Part shown: piece after piece, positions 19,360-29,103 of the stretch
Layout of the letters: each line of letters starts with the position of its first letter
How positions within the stretch are numbered: the stretch's first letter is position 1
DNA from: Flavobacterium psychrophilum
Lineage (GTDB): Bacteria > Bacteroidota > Bacteroidia > Flavobacteriales > Flavobacteriaceae
NCBI GenBank assembly: GCA_945862065.1
Contig: CAMAWT010000017.1
Span: forward strand, 1 to 61,066
Direction of reading: 5' to 3'
Length of the DNA stretch: 61,066 bases
The notes under the pieces: model-generated
What the model was told of the DNA's origin: nothing
What the model saw: only the letters and a program-made list of their open reading frames with translations
The model's database searches: none
Translations under genes and position numbers: made by a program

Positions 19360-22300
19360 ATGAAAAAAATTACGTTAACAAAAACATTCAAGTCGTTTTC
19401 TTTACGATTAATGTTTTGTTTTTTTCTCTTAGTTGGGTTGAGTGACGTTGTTTTTGGTCAGGTGTCCTACACACAAGACTTTTCAACAACTACACATGGT
19501 TGGTCTACGGGATTTTCTCGTACAACAACCAACACCTGTGCTACCACAGCATCATTAAGAAAAAATTTGTACTCATCTGCGCCTACAGGCGTTACTGGTT
19601 CTCCAACAGTTGGAGCTTCCAATGGAGGTTTAATTACCATGACCTATTATTATAAGGTTATTGATTATTCTTCACCTTTTCCTGCTACTCCAAATACATT
19701 TGGTAGTTTCAAGGTACAGTTTTCTACAGATAACATAACTTGGTATGATGCTTCCAACTCAACTGTTGGTTCAGATCACTTGCCAGCAACAGATTGTGTA
19801 CAAAAAACAGTTACTTTTACACCTCCACCATCAACTGCATTATATGTAAGGTTTAATGCAACATGGGCAACGGGTGATTATTGGTTGCATTTTGATGATG
19901 TTGCCATATCTCAAGGTGCAGCACCATCTTGTTTAGCGCCTACAGGTTTAACATCATCTGCAATTACTTCAAGTAGTGCAACGGTTACATGGACTGCTTC
20001 AACATCAACGCCAGCTGACGGATATGAATATTACTATTCATCATCTTCTGCTCTAACTGAAACAACAGTTCCTTCAGGAAGTACTGCTGCAGGCGTAGTA
20101 ACTACAAATTTAACGGGCTTAACAGATAATACACAATATTATGTTTGGGTAAGATCAAAATGTAGTACTACAGATATTTCTGCTTGGACGCCAGCTTCAA
20201 CCTTTAGAACGCTTTGTTTACCTTTCGGTAACTTTTCAGAAAATTTTGACGGACTTACAGGTGCTGGATTGATTCCATCTTGTTGGAGTAAAATTTTAAG
20301 CGGAACTGGTTTATCTACCACCGCAACTGTAGGTACTAGTACCACTAATAATTCTGCACCAAATAGTCTTGCATTATACAATTCAGGTTCACCAGCAACA
20401 GCTAACTTAATGTTGGTTACACCAGTAATGAATAATTTATCAGCTGGAACCAATAGATTACGTTTCTTCGCTAAAAATTCTACTGCTACTGAAGATCTTC
20501 AAATAGGTACTATGTCAAATCCAGCAGATGCTTCGACATTTACAGTTTTGACAACTATTGATTTAAGCACGACATGGACTGAATATGCTTACAGTTTTGC
20601 TGCATATACTGGGACAGATACTTATATTGCTTTTAGAAGATTATCAACTTCTACTTACACTTATGTGTATTTAGATAATGTAGTTTGGGAAGCAATACCT
20701 ACAAGTGCACCTACGTGTGTTACAATTACTTCACCAGTTAATTTAGCAGTAAATGTGGCGAATCCAACAATAACTTGGAATCCAAGTGTTGATGCAACAT
20801 CATATAAAATTTCTATTGGAACCACAGCAGGAGGAACTGATATTTTAAATCAGTTTTCTGTTGGGAATGTGGTTTCTTATTATTTAGCTCAAGCTGAATC
20901 GGGAACAACCTATTTTGTAACGGTTTATCCAGTTAATCAATATGGAACATCTACAGGCTGTACTGAAATTTCATTCACTACTTGTGATGAAAACATTACA
21001 TTGTCAGAAAATTTTGATACTGCTGCATCAGGATCTACTGTTCCATTACCAACTTGTTGGGATAGATCAGGAACCACTGGTTCTTCTTATGTAACAACAG
21101 GAAGTGTAGCACCTGCTTCGCCTGCAAATAGATGGTATTTATATGCTTCAGCTACAACTGTGGCTTATGCACATACACCAGTTTTAAGTAATTTAGCTGC
21201 CAATACTCATAGACTTCGTTTTAAAGCGTATTCAGCTACAGCTAACAAAAATTTAAGTATTGGTTATTTAACAACTCCTGGAAATGTTGCTACTTTTACC
21301 TTGCTTCAAGATATAAATTTAGGTACTGCTACAACTGCGGCATCTATTTTAGAATATGTTGTAGTTCCTGGAGCACTTCCAGCTGGAGTTACTAAATTGG
21401 TTTTCAGAAATAGCTCACAAAATGCAACTATTTATTTTGATGATGTGCTTTGGGAAGAGCAGCCTGCTGTTGCACCTAATTGTGCTGCAAACGTAGTTGC
21501 AACACCAAATGCAACTTGTGGTAACTTTGCTACGGCAATTACTTGGGATGCTGTTTCAGGAATCAATGGTTATAAATTATCTATTGGAACCTCTGCAGGA
21601 GGAACTGAAGTTTTAAACAATCAAGTTACAGCTGCAACATCTTACTCACATTTGGGTAATCCGGGCACTACGTATTATTTTAAAGTAGTACCTTTTAATG
21701 GTGTTGGAGATGCAACGGGTTGTACAGAAATTACTTACAGTACAAATGCAACAGGATGTTTTTGCGCATCTACACCTACGTCAAATGACGGATCAGGTAT
21801 AACAAACGTTAAAATAGTAAATACTGATTTCCCTACAACAGATGTGTTTTATTTTGACCACACAGCTACTGCTGTCAATGTTCAACAAGGAGTAAATACT
21901 AATGTACAAATTTCTTTTGCTACTGGATATACTTATGGAACAAATGTTTGGATTGATTTAAACAACAACTTTACTTTTGAAACCTCTGAATTATTATACT
22001 CTGGTGAATCTTTGGCTACCAATCCAACTATTTTGAATGCTTCTTTCATGATGCCTGCAACAGCTGCATTAGGACAACATAGAATGAGAATAGGTACTGC
22101 TGATACTGGTCAAGTGCCTGCAAACCCATGCTATTCAGGTTCTTATGGAGTTACTTTAGATTTTACGGTTAACGTTGCGGTTGCTCCAGCTTGTTTGCCT
22201 CCATCTGCTTTAACTTCGACTTCGGTTTCTCCAACAGCTCAAAACATTGGTTGGACAGAAAACGGAACTGCTACAACGTGGGATATCGAGTGGGGAACTA

Positions 22301-24762
22301 ATGGATTTACACCAACTGGTACCCCAACAATTGCAGCTACTGCTACAAATCCTTACGCATTGACTGGCTTGACTCCAAATACAACGTATCAATTTTACGT
22401 TCGTGCCGTTTGTGGGGCTTCAACTTTAAGTGATTGGACGGGTCCATTCACTTTCACTACTGCATGTGCAACTTTTGGAAATTTCTCTGAAAATTTTGAT
22501 GGTTTGACCGTTTCTGGATCTATTCCAAATTGTTGGAGTAGAATACTAAGTGGTGCAGGTTTATCTACTTTTGCAACGGTAGGTATTTCAACTACAAATA
22601 ATTCAGCTCCAAATTCTATATCATTTTATAACGCAAGTTCAACAGCTACAGATAATATGATGTTGGTTTCGCCAGTGATGAATAATTTATCAGCGGGAAC
22701 TAATAGATTACGTTTCTTTGCTAGAAACTCTACAGCTTCTGAGGATATTCAAGTTGGAACCATGTCAAATCCTGCTGATGCATCAACCTTTACGGTTTTA
22801 ACAACAGTGGATCTTTCTACAACTTGGGCTGAATATTCAGTTAGTTTTGCTGGTTATACAGGTACAAATACGCATTTAGCTTTTAGAAGATTATCTACTT
22901 CAACATATACTTATGTTTATTTAGACAATGTTGTTTGGGAAGCTATTCCTACTACACCTCCTGCTTGTGTGGCGATTACATCTCCTGTTGATTTAGCAGA
23001 AAATGTATTGAGTGGAACCATCACTTGGTCTCCAAGTGCTGATGCTACTTCATATAAAATTACAGTTGGTACAACTGCTACAGGAACAAATATTTTAAAT
23101 GCTGTTGATTTAGGAAACGTAACTAGCTATAATTTAGTTACTGAGCCTGGAACAACCTATTTTGTTACTATTTTCCCAGTAAATCAATATGGTACTTCAA
23201 CAGGTTGTACAACTATTTCATTTACAACTTGTGATTCATTAAATGCTCCAGTATTGGTAACATTTGATACATTCTTACCAGGTTGTTGGTCTAACCGTTT
23301 TGGTGGTGACTTACTAACAGGTCCAGCAGCAACTGGATCTTCTGGATGGTCAGGTGACGGGTTTGCAAACAATGGTACAACAGGTGCTATTAGAAATAAT
23401 ATCTATACAACAGGGGCCAATGACTGGGTAATTTCTCCAGTAGTAAGTATACCAGCTACAGGATATGAGTTGAAGTTTGATGCAGCAGCTGTTCAATATA
23501 ATGCTACAACTGCACCAACAACTCCATGGGAAGCTGATGATTTTATTCAAGTATTAGTATCTACTAACGGAACGTCATGGACTGCTTTATATACTTTCAA
23601 TAACACGAATCAACCATCTATTACAGGTACAACGACAACAATTGATTTAGATGCCTATGCGTCTCAAGATGTGCGTTTTGCTTTTAGAGCCGTTGAAGGT
23701 GCTACTTCTGATGGTTCAGATATTGATTTCTCTATTGATAACTTTGAAGTACGTTTAACTCCAGCGGTAGCGCCAGGTTGTAGTACTATTACTGCAACTA
23801 CAAACGCTAACTGTGGAAACTTTGCTACAGCTATTTCTTGGACTGCAGCTTCGGGTGCTAATGGATACAAATTATCAATTGGCACTTCAGTAGGTGGAAC
23901 ACAAATATTAAACGCTTCTGATGTAGGTACTGCATTGACTTATTCTTACATAGGTTCAATTGGAACTACTTATTATGTAACTGTTACTCCATACAATTTA
24001 GTTGGAAATGCTACAGGTTGTACATCCATTTCATTTACAACAAACAGTGCAGGTTGTTATTGTACTTCTGCTCCAACATCAGTTGATGGTACGGGTATAA
24101 CTAATGTTCAATTAGGTACAACTAATTTCCCTAATACGGTTGCTACGGGCCCAGTATATAGCGATAATACAGCTACTGCTGTAGATATGACTCAAGGTAT
24201 TAATAATAACGTTCAATTAACTTTTGACGTACTTAGCTTTGGAACTACATCTTACGATTACAATACTGTAATTTGGATAGATGCCAATGATAACTATACT
24301 TTTGAAGCTTCAGAAATTGTGTATACAGGAGTTTCACCAACAACAGCTGCACCAACAAGTTTGAATGCTTCTTTTGTTGTTCCAACAACTGTAACAGCGG
24401 GTAATCACAGAATGAGAATTGTGGCTACTGATGAAGAACAAGTTCCTGCTAATTCATGTTATTCTGGTTCTTGGGGTGAGACAGTAGACTTCAAAGTAAA
24501 TGTAATTGCATTGAAAAACGATACTTTTGATGATGCTAGTTTTGTATATTATCCAAACCCAGTTACAGATGTATTAACTATTTCGTATGCAAACGAGATC
24601 TCTAAAGTTCAAGTAATGAATTTATTAGGTCAAGAAGTAATGGTAAAATCAATCAATGCGACACAAAGTCAAATTGACATGTCTAACCTTGCTACAGGGT
24701 CATACTTAGTGAAAGTTACGTCTGATAACAAAGTTAAAACTATCAAAGTAATTAAAAGATAA
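19360..24762 (+). CDS. Giant secreted protein with Fn3, GEVED and anchor-type modules and a T9SS type A sorting domain
   Basis: This 1800-residue protein has a signal peptide (about residues 1-34, ending VVFGQ). An N-terminal beta module is followed by Fn3-like domains near 188-286 and 945-1036. Four 'choice-of-anchor' type jelly-roll modules (starting near 289, 545, 1039, 1293) are each followed by an Fn3/Ig-like domain. Two GEVED-type domains, each with VWIDLNNNFTFE or VIWIDANDNYTFE, lie near 801-940 and 1567-1717. The end has the type A signal: YYPNPVTDVLTIS, VQVMNLLGQEV, LATGSYLVKV and KTIKVIKR. It should be exported by T9SS and anchored on the surface or released. No catalytic domain is recognisable; adhesion is inference. 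Codons are less AT-biased than in neighbours. Confidence 0.93.
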   Translation: MKKITLTKTFKSFSLRLMFCFFLLVGLSDVVFGQVSYTQDFSTTTHGWSTGFSRTTTNTCATTASLRKNLYSSAPTGVTGSPTVGASNGGLITMTYYYKVIDYSSPFPATPNTFGSFKVQFSTDNITWYDASNSTVGSDHLPATDCVQKTVTFTPPPSTALYVRFNATWATGDYWLHFDDVAISQGAAPSCLAPTGLTSSAITSSSATVTWTASTSTPADGYEYYYSSSSALTETTVPSGSTAAGVVTTNLTGLTDNTQYYVWVRSKCSTTDISAWTPASTFRTLCLPFGNFSENFDGLTGAGLIPSCWSKILSGTGLSTTATVGTSTTNNSAPNSLALYNSGSPATANLMLVTPVMNNLSAGTNRLRFFAKNSTATEDLQIGTMSNPADASTFTVLTTIDLSTTWTEYAYSFAAYTGTDTYIAFRRLSTSTYTYVYLDNVVWEAIPTSAPTCVTITSPVNLAVNVANPTITWNPSVDATSYKISIGTTAGGTDILNQFSVGNVVSYYLAQAESGTTYFVTVYPVNQYGTSTGCTEISFTTCDENITLSENFDTAASGSTVPLPTCWDRSGTTGSSYVTTGSVAPASPANRWYLYASATTVAYAHTPVLSNLAANTHRLRFKAYSATANKNLSIGYLTTPGNVATFTLLQDINLGTATTAASILEYVVVPGALPAGVTKLVFRNSSQNATIYFDDVLWEEQPAVAPNCAANVVATPNATCGNFATAITWDAVSGINGYKLSIGTSAGGTEVLNNQVTAATSYSHLGNPGTTYYFKVVPFNGVGDATGCTEITYSTNATGCFCASTPTSNDGSGITNVKIVNTDFPTTDVFYFDHTATAVNVQQGVNTNVQISFATGYTYGTNVWIDLNNNFTFETSELLYSGESLATNPTILNASFMMPATAALGQHRMRIGTADTGQVPANPCYSGSYGVTLDFTVNVAVAPACLPPSALTSTSVSPTAQNIGWTENGTATTWDIEWGTNGFTPTGTPTIAATATNPYALTGLTPNTTYQFYVRAVCGASTLSDWTGPFTFTTACATFGNFSENFDGLTVSGSIPNCWSRILSGAGLSTFATVGISTTNNSAPNSISFYNASSTATDNMMLVSPVMNNLSAGTNRLRFFARNSTASEDIQVGTMSNPADASTFTVLTTVDLSTTWAEYSVSFAGYTGTNTHLAFRRLSTSTYTYVYLDNVVWEAIPTTPPACVAITSPVDLAENVLSGTITWSPSADATSYKITVGTTATGTNILNAVDLGNVTSYNLVTEPGTTYFVTIFPVNQYGTSTGCTTISFTTCDSLNAPVLVTFDTFLPGCWSNRFGGDLLTGPAATGSSGWSGDGFANNGTTGAIRNNIYTTGANDWVISPVVSIPATGYELKFDAAAVQYNATTAPTTPWEADDFIQVLVSTNGTSWTALYTFNNTNQPSITGTTTTIDLDAYASQDVRFAFRAVEGATSDGSDIDFSIDNFEVRLTPAVAPGCSTITATTNANCGNFATAISWTAASGANGYKLSIGTSVGGTQILNASDVGTALTYSYIGSIGTTYYVTVTPYNLVGNATGCTSISFTTNSAGCYCTSAPTSVDGTGITNVQLGTTNFPNTVATGPVYSDNTATAVDMTQGINNNVQLTFDVLSFGTTSYDYNTVIWIDANDNYTFEASEIVYTGVSPTTAAPTSLNASFVVPTTVTAGNHRMRIVATDEEQVPANSCYSGSWGETVDFKVNVIALKNDTFDDASFVYYPNPVTDVLTISYANEISKVQVMNLLGQEVMVKSINATQSQIDMSNLATGSYLVKVTSDNKVKTIKVIKR
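20224..20988 (+). repeat. Internal duplication in the giant cargo gene, copy 1
   Basis: This block (from F289) encodes one anchor module plus the Fn3-like domain after it. It matches 22474-23235 closely, including runs such as NNLSAGTNRLRFFA and TMSNPADASTFTVLTT. The DNA is also similar, which points to a fairly recent duplication. Confidence 0.85.
22474..23235 (+). repeat. Internal duplication in the giant cargo gene, copy 2
   Basis: Second copy of the block at 20224-20988, shorter by one codon. Differences are mostly at third codon positions, with conservative replacements such as K to R and I to V. Confidence 0.85.
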
Positions 24763-24784
24763 TTTTAATTTTTGATTTAATTTG

Positions 24785-24813
24785 AAAGTCCCGATTTTAT
24801 CGGGACTTTTTTA
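24785..24813 (+). terminator. Rho-independent terminator after the giant cargo gene
   Basis: AAAGTCCCGAT and ATCGGGACTTT pair around a short T-rich loop and are followed by T residues. The stem closely resembles the rplI terminator. Confidence 0.9.
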
Positions 24814-24823
24814 TTTATATATG

Positions 24824-24831
24824 TATCTTTG
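24824..24831 (+). promoter_or_regulatory. TAnnTTTG box upstream of the glycosyltransferase-CoaE fusion gene
   Basis: TATCTTTG ends 14 bases before the ATG at 24846. Its upstream partner would overlap the preceding terminator stem, and no TTG is present there. Confidence 0.45.
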
Positions 24832-24845
24832 TCGAAATTTTTGTT

Positions 24846-26504
24846 ATGTATTTCTCAATCATTATACCTGTTTACAATCGCCCAGATGAAGTGAACGAAT
24901 TGCTTACCAGTCTTTCAAAAACTTTGTATAAAAAAGAGTTTGAGATTGTAATAATTGAAGATGGATCAACGGTAGATTGCAAATCGGTGATTGAAACGTA
25001 TCAGTCTAAGTTAAACATATCGTATTATTACAAAAAGAATTCAGGTCCAGGCGATTCTAGAAATTTTGGAATGAAGGTTGCCAAAGGAGATTATTATTTA
25101 ATCTTTGATTCAGATTGTATCATTCCTGAAAATTATTTGACGGAAGTCGAAAAAGAACTTCAATCAAATTATGTAGATTGTTTTGGTGGACCAGATAATG
25201 CATTAAAATCGTTTTCATCCATTCAAAAAGCCATCAACTTTGCAATGACATCCTTTATAACTACTGGAGGGATCAGAGGTGGCTCAGAAAAAGTAATCAA
25301 ATTTCAACCGAGAAGTTTCAATATGGGATTTTCCAAAAAAGCCTTTTTAGACTCAAAAGGTTTTGGAAATATTCATCCCGGCGAAGACCCCGATTTGAGT
25401 ATTCGATTATGGAAATTAGGTTATAAAACACGCCTATTCGAAAAAGCATTTGTCTATCATAAAAGAAGAATTGATTGGGATAAATTCACAATTCAGGTTT
25501 CAAAATTCGGAAAAGCAAGACCTATTTTAGATCTATGGTATCCTGAGTATAGGAAACTAACTTTTTGGTTTCCTACCTTGTTCATGTTAGGGTTTATAAG
25601 TTCTGTTTTATTACTTATTATACTCATTGATATTCCATTAAAATTATATGTCATTTATTTTATATTGGTTTTTCTTGTTGCTTCCATTCAAAATAGGAGT
25701 TTAATCATAGGTAGTTATGCCGTTGTTGCTGTGTGGAAACAATTTTCAGGATATGGTTTTGGGTTTTTGCAATCATTTTATAAAATCAATATTTTAGGGA
25801 TTAAACCACAAGAAGCTTTTCCTGAATTATTTTTTCCGGTTCAACCTAATGAAATTAAAATGGAAGTTAATAAAGTTCCATCTACTTTAGAATCTGAAAT
25901 AGATAAAAATGATATTACCAAGACCAAAATCGTAGGCTTGACAGGTGGAATTGGTTCTGGAAAATCGATAATTGCGTCTTATTTATCTTCTATCGGAATA
26001 CCTGTTTATATTTCTGATTTAGAAGCTAGAAAGGTGATGGAATTACCAGAAATAAGTGCTTTGATTGCTTCAGAATTTGGAAACGAGATTTTGGATAATG
26101 GCATCATTAATCGTGATAAGTTAGCCTCAATTGTCTTTGGATCTCCAGAAAAATTAAAGCAATTGAATGCAATTGTGCATCCAGCTGTTAAAAAACATTT
26201 TGATCATTGGGTTATTTCTTATAGAAACGACTCAATTATTGTTAAAGAAGCAGCAATACTTTTTGAAAGTGGCGCTTACAAAGATTGTGATTATATCATT
26301 TCAGTTTCGGCACCATTAGAAACAAGAATTGAACGCGTGATGAATCGAGACAAAACGACACGAGAAAAAATACTCCAACGTATTAATAATCAAATGTCTG
26401 ACGAGGAACGAAATGCCAAAAGTGATTTTGTAATCTTGAATGATAATTTTGAAATGGTTAAAATTAATATCAATGATATTATTAAAAAATTGAAAAATAA
26501 ATAA
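24846..26504 (+). CDS. coaE: Fusion of a family 2 glycosyltransferase and dephospho-CoA kinase
   Basis: This 552-residue protein joins two unrelated enzymes in one frame. Residues 1 to about 330 are a GT2 glycosyltransferase: SIIIPVYNRPDEV, E38-D39, the DxD-type FDSD at 87-90, the acidic E180-D181 pair, and membrane segments around 240-282. Residues from about 361 to the end are a full CoaE: P-loop GLTGGIGSGKS at 364-374, a VHPAVKKHF block and KEAAILFESG. CoaE makes CoA from dephospho-CoA. The linker has no stop codon and no ATG next to the CoaE start; the nearest in-frame internal ATG is M339. In relatives I recall these as adjacent separate genes. Kinase and transferase activities are inferred from motifs. 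Confidence 0.9.
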   Translation: MYFSIIIPVYNRPDEVNELLTSLSKTLYKKEFEIVIIEDGSTVDCKSVIETYQSKLNISYYYKKNSGPGDSRNFGMKVAKGDYYLIFDSDCIIPENYLTEVEKELQSNYVDCFGGPDNALKSFSSIQKAINFAMTSFITTGGIRGGSEKVIKFQPRSFNMGFSKKAFLDSKGFGNIHPGEDPDLSIRLWKLGYKTRLFEKAFVYHKRRIDWDKFTIQVSKFGKARPILDLWYPEYRKLTFWFPTLFMLGFISSVLLLIILIDIPLKLYVIYFILVFLVASIQNRSLIIGSYAVVAVWKQFSGYGFGFLQSFYKINILGIKPQEAFPELFFPVQPNEIKMEVNKVPSTLESEIDKNDITKTKIVGLTGGIGSGKSIIASYLSSIGIPVYISDLEARKVMELPEISALIASEFGNEILDNGIINRDKLASIVFGSPEKLKQLNAIVHPAVKKHFDHWVISYRNDSIIVKEAAILFESGAYKDCDYIISVSAPLETRIERVMNRDKTTREKILQRINNQMSDEERNAKSDFVILNDNFEMVKININDIIKKLKNK

Positions 26505-26545
26505 AAAAAAGTTAAAATGTTAATGTTTGGTTAATACATATTTAT

Positions 26546-26570
26546 TATTTTTGTTAAAAAGCTAAATTTG
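26546..26570 (+). promoter_or_regulatory. Two overlapping TAnnTTTG boxes before the histidine kinase gene
   Basis: TATTTTTG at 26546-26553 has a TTG at 26527-26529 (spacer 16). TAAATTTG at 26563-26570 ends only 5 bases before the ATG. The second would give an almost leaderless message. Confidence 0.45.
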
Positions 26571-26575
26571 TATTG

Positions 26576-28159
26576 ATGAATAAATTTGTTTTTCGCCTTT
26601 TAGTCGTATTGATGAGTCTCTCTTTGCTGGGAATTATTTTTGTGCAAGTATATTGGTTCAATACTTCGTTTGAAAACAATGAAGAGCAATTCAAATTTCA
26701 TGTAAAACAAGTTCTAGGAAATGTTGCTCATAAATTACAAAAAAAAGAAGAATATGCATTTTATAGTAAATATAATAAGGCAAAAGATAGTGTAAAAACC
26801 GCTCCAAAAGAAGATGATTTATTAGAATTTGGGTACTATCAAAGAAATTCAAAAACAAATCAAACCATTGTTTATTCAAACAATATAGTATCACAAGATT
26901 ATGATATTTTTTCGACGTTCTTTGACAAAAACTCAGACAGTATTCGGTTAAAAAACTATATTTCAAAACGAAAAACAGAAATATTTAATAACAATTCTTT
27001 AGATAATACTTCAATTCAGCAAAACAAAATGCCTGATTTGACTATTGAAAAAACGGGTTCGTTGGATATTTTGAATAGCGCTCAATTTGAAATTCAATAC
27101 AAAGATATTGCTGCTAATTTTCCGATACAAGACCGAATTTCTATTATAGAAATGAATGAAATTTTAGCAAAAGAATTAGACGAATACGGAATTAAAACGC
27201 CCTTTGAGTTCAATATTTACAGCAAAGGTTTGGCAACAAAAATAAAGTCAGAACGCTTTCGATTTGATAAATATGCAACCTATTCGATACCGATTTTTGT
27301 TGACAATGAAAACAATACCCAATATCAGTTATTAGTATCGTTTCCACAAAAGAAAAAGTTTTTATTTTCAGAAATACTTGCAATCACTTTATTGTCAATT
27401 GTTTTCACGCTCATTATCATAATTGCTTATGCAAATGCGCTACATCAATTGATTAAACAACGACATATTTCTGAAATTAAGACCGATTTCATCAATAATA
27501 TGACACATGAGTTCAAAACGCCTATTGCCACTATAAATCTGGCATTAGATGCGATAAAAAACCCCAAAGTAATTGATGATAAAGAGAAAGTTTTCCGCTA
27601 TTTGCAAATGATTCGTGATGAAAATAAACGAATGCATGCCCAAGTAGAGAATGTGTTGAGAATATCAAAATTAGAGAAAAAAGAATTAGACATTAACAAA
27701 GAAAATTTTGATATTCAGGAAATTATAGAAGACGCAGTTGAACATGTTCATTTGATAATCGAAGATAGGGAAGGAGTTATAAATACCCATTTTAACGCCG
27801 TTAGAACATCTGCTTTGTTAAGTGATGTTCATTTTACAAATGTGATGGTTAACATTTTGGACAACGCCATCAAATATTCTGACGAAGCCCCTAAAATTGA
27901 CATTTATACAGAAAATATTAAAGACACAATCATCATCAAAGTACAAGATAAAGGTCTTGGAATGAGCAAAGTAGCTCAAAAAAGAATTTTTGAAAAGTTC
28001 TATCGAGAACATACCGGAGATATTCATAATGTCAAAGGACACGGACTAGGATTGGCCTATGTAAAAAGGATTGTTGAAGATCATAATGGTCAGGTTTTTG
28101 TTGAAAGTGAAAAAGGAAAAGGAAGCACATTTATTATAAAAATACCACTCATAAATTAA
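26576..28159 (+). CDS. Sensor histidine kinase (RprX-like)
   Basis: This 527-residue membrane kinase starts at the ATG at 26576; a TTG one codon earlier is ignored. There is a transmembrane helix near residues 6-27, a periplasmic sensor region, a second helix near 266-290, then the HisKA domain with the phosphorylated H311 in MTHEFKTP. The ATPase domain shows the N box NILDNAIKYSD (N426, N430), DKGLGMSK and GHGLGLAYVKRIVE. It is the usual class I kinase, and the response regulator gene begins 6 bases after its stop. The organisation resembles RprX/RprY of Bacteroides, by memory. The signal sensed is unknown. Confidence 0.93.
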   Translation: MNKFVFRLLVVLMSLSLLGIIFVQVYWFNTSFENNEEQFKFHVKQVLGNVAHKLQKKEEYAFYSKYNKAKDSVKTAPKEDDLLEFGYYQRNSKTNQTIVYSNNIVSQDYDIFSTFFDKNSDSIRLKNYISKRKTEIFNNNSLDNTSIQQNKMPDLTIEKTGSLDILNSAQFEIQYKDIAANFPIQDRISIIEMNEILAKELDEYGIKTPFEFNIYSKGLATKIKSERFRFDKYATYSIPIFVDNENNTQYQLLVSFPQKKKFLFSEILAITLLSIVFTLIIIIAYANALHQLIKQRHISEIKTDFINNMTHEFKTPIATINLALDAIKNPKVIDDKEKVFRYLQMIRDENKRMHAQVENVLRISKLEKKELDINKENFDIQEIIEDAVEHVHLIIEDREGVINTHFNAVRTSALLSDVHFTNVMVNILDNAIKYSDEAPKIDIYTENIKDTIIIKVQDKGLGMSKVAQKRIFEKFYREHTGDIHNVKGHGLGLAYVKRIVEDHNGQVFVESEKGKGSTFIIKIPLIN

Positions 28160-28165
28160 ACAAAT

Positions 28166-28870
28166 ATGGAAAAAGAAAACAAAAAGATTTTGCTTGTTGA
28201 AGACGACCAAAATTTCGGATCTATTCTTAAGGATTATCTAATTCTTAATGATTTTGATGTTACACTTGCCAAAAATGGCATGGAGGGGTTTGAAAAATTT
28301 AAAAAAGATACCTTTGATTTATGTATTCTCGATGTGATGATGCCTTACAAAGATGGCTATACTCTGGCAAAAGAAATTAGAGATAAAAACAAAGAGGTGC
28401 CAATTGTGTTTCTTACCGCAAAAACCATGAAAGAAGATGTCTTGAAAGGGTATAAAGTAGGAGCAGATGATTATCTAAATAAACCTTTTGATTCTGAAGT
28501 TTTATTGATGAAAATCAAAGCCATCATGCAACGTAAATCTTCTGAAACGAAAGCTGAAAATATTCAGTTTGAATTTCAAATTGGAAAGTTTCATCTCAAT
28601 TCAAAATTACGCTTCTTGAATTTCCCTGGAAATGAGTCAATTAAATTATCTCCAAAGGAAAATGAATTGCTAAAAATGTTGGCATTGCATGTCGAAGATT
28701 TGATGCCTCGTGAGTTGGCACTTACAAAAATTTGGAGAGATGACAATTATTTTACCTCTCGAAGTATGGATGTTTATATCGCCAAATTGCGTAAATATCT
28801 AAAAGAAGATGAAAACGTCGAAATCCTTAATATTCATGGGGAAGGATTTAGATTAGTAGTAAAAAAATAA
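28166..28870 (+). CDS. OmpR-family response regulator (RprY-like)
   Basis: This 234-residue regulator has a receiver domain with acidic residues E12-D13-D14, phospho-acceptor D56 in ILDVMMP, T84 and K106 in LNKPFD. The C-terminal winged helix contains LSPKENELLKMLALH and DDNYFTSRSMDVYIAKLRKYL, the DNA-recognition helix of the OmpR/PhoB type. It follows its cognate kinase after 6 bases. Targets cannot be read from the window. The gene ends against repeat element D and convergent genes. Confidence 0.96.
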   Translation: MEKENKKILLVEDDQNFGSILKDYLILNDFDVTLAKNGMEGFEKFKKDTFDLCILDVMMPYKDGYTLAKEIRDKNKEVPIVFLTAKTMKEDVLKGYKVGADDYLNKPFDSEVLLMKIKAIMQRKSSETKAENIQFEFQIGKFHLNSKLRFLNFPGNESIKLSPKENELLKMLALHVEDLMPRELALTKIWRDDNYFTSRSMDVYIAKLRKYLKEDENVEILNIHGEGFRLVVKK

Positions 28871-28919
28871 AAATCGATTAGTATCATAGGTTTTTAACCA
28901 AACAAGATTTTGTTTCAGA

Positions 28920-29064
28920 AGCCAATCCAGCTTTCCGTTACAAGCTTGCTCCATAAAAGTTTTTTTTTCTAGGCCAGCAACGAGCTTCCGTTGGTCGCTG
29001 TTGCAAGCCAAGAAAAAAATAACTTTTATGTTCGCAAGGCTTTCCACTTCAATCTGGGCTAAAG
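28920..29064 (-). repeat. Dispersed direct-repeat/hairpin element, copy D
   Basis: On the minus strand it begins TTTAGCCCAGATTGAAGTGG and ends GTAACGGAAAGCTGGATTGG. The middle folds as ATAAAAGTTTTTTT pairing with AAAAAAATAACTTTTAT, around a second imperfect stem rich in G+C. It fills the gap between the convergent response regulator and thioesterase genes. Confidence 0.78.
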
Positions 29065-29103
29065 AACCCCGTTTACAATCAAAAATTTAAAATAAATACC
29101 CAA

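Noticed and set aside
19360..24762. Minus-strand reading frames inside the giant cargo gene
   Set aside because: They are short shadows caused by the repetitive, threonine- and serine-rich coding sequence.
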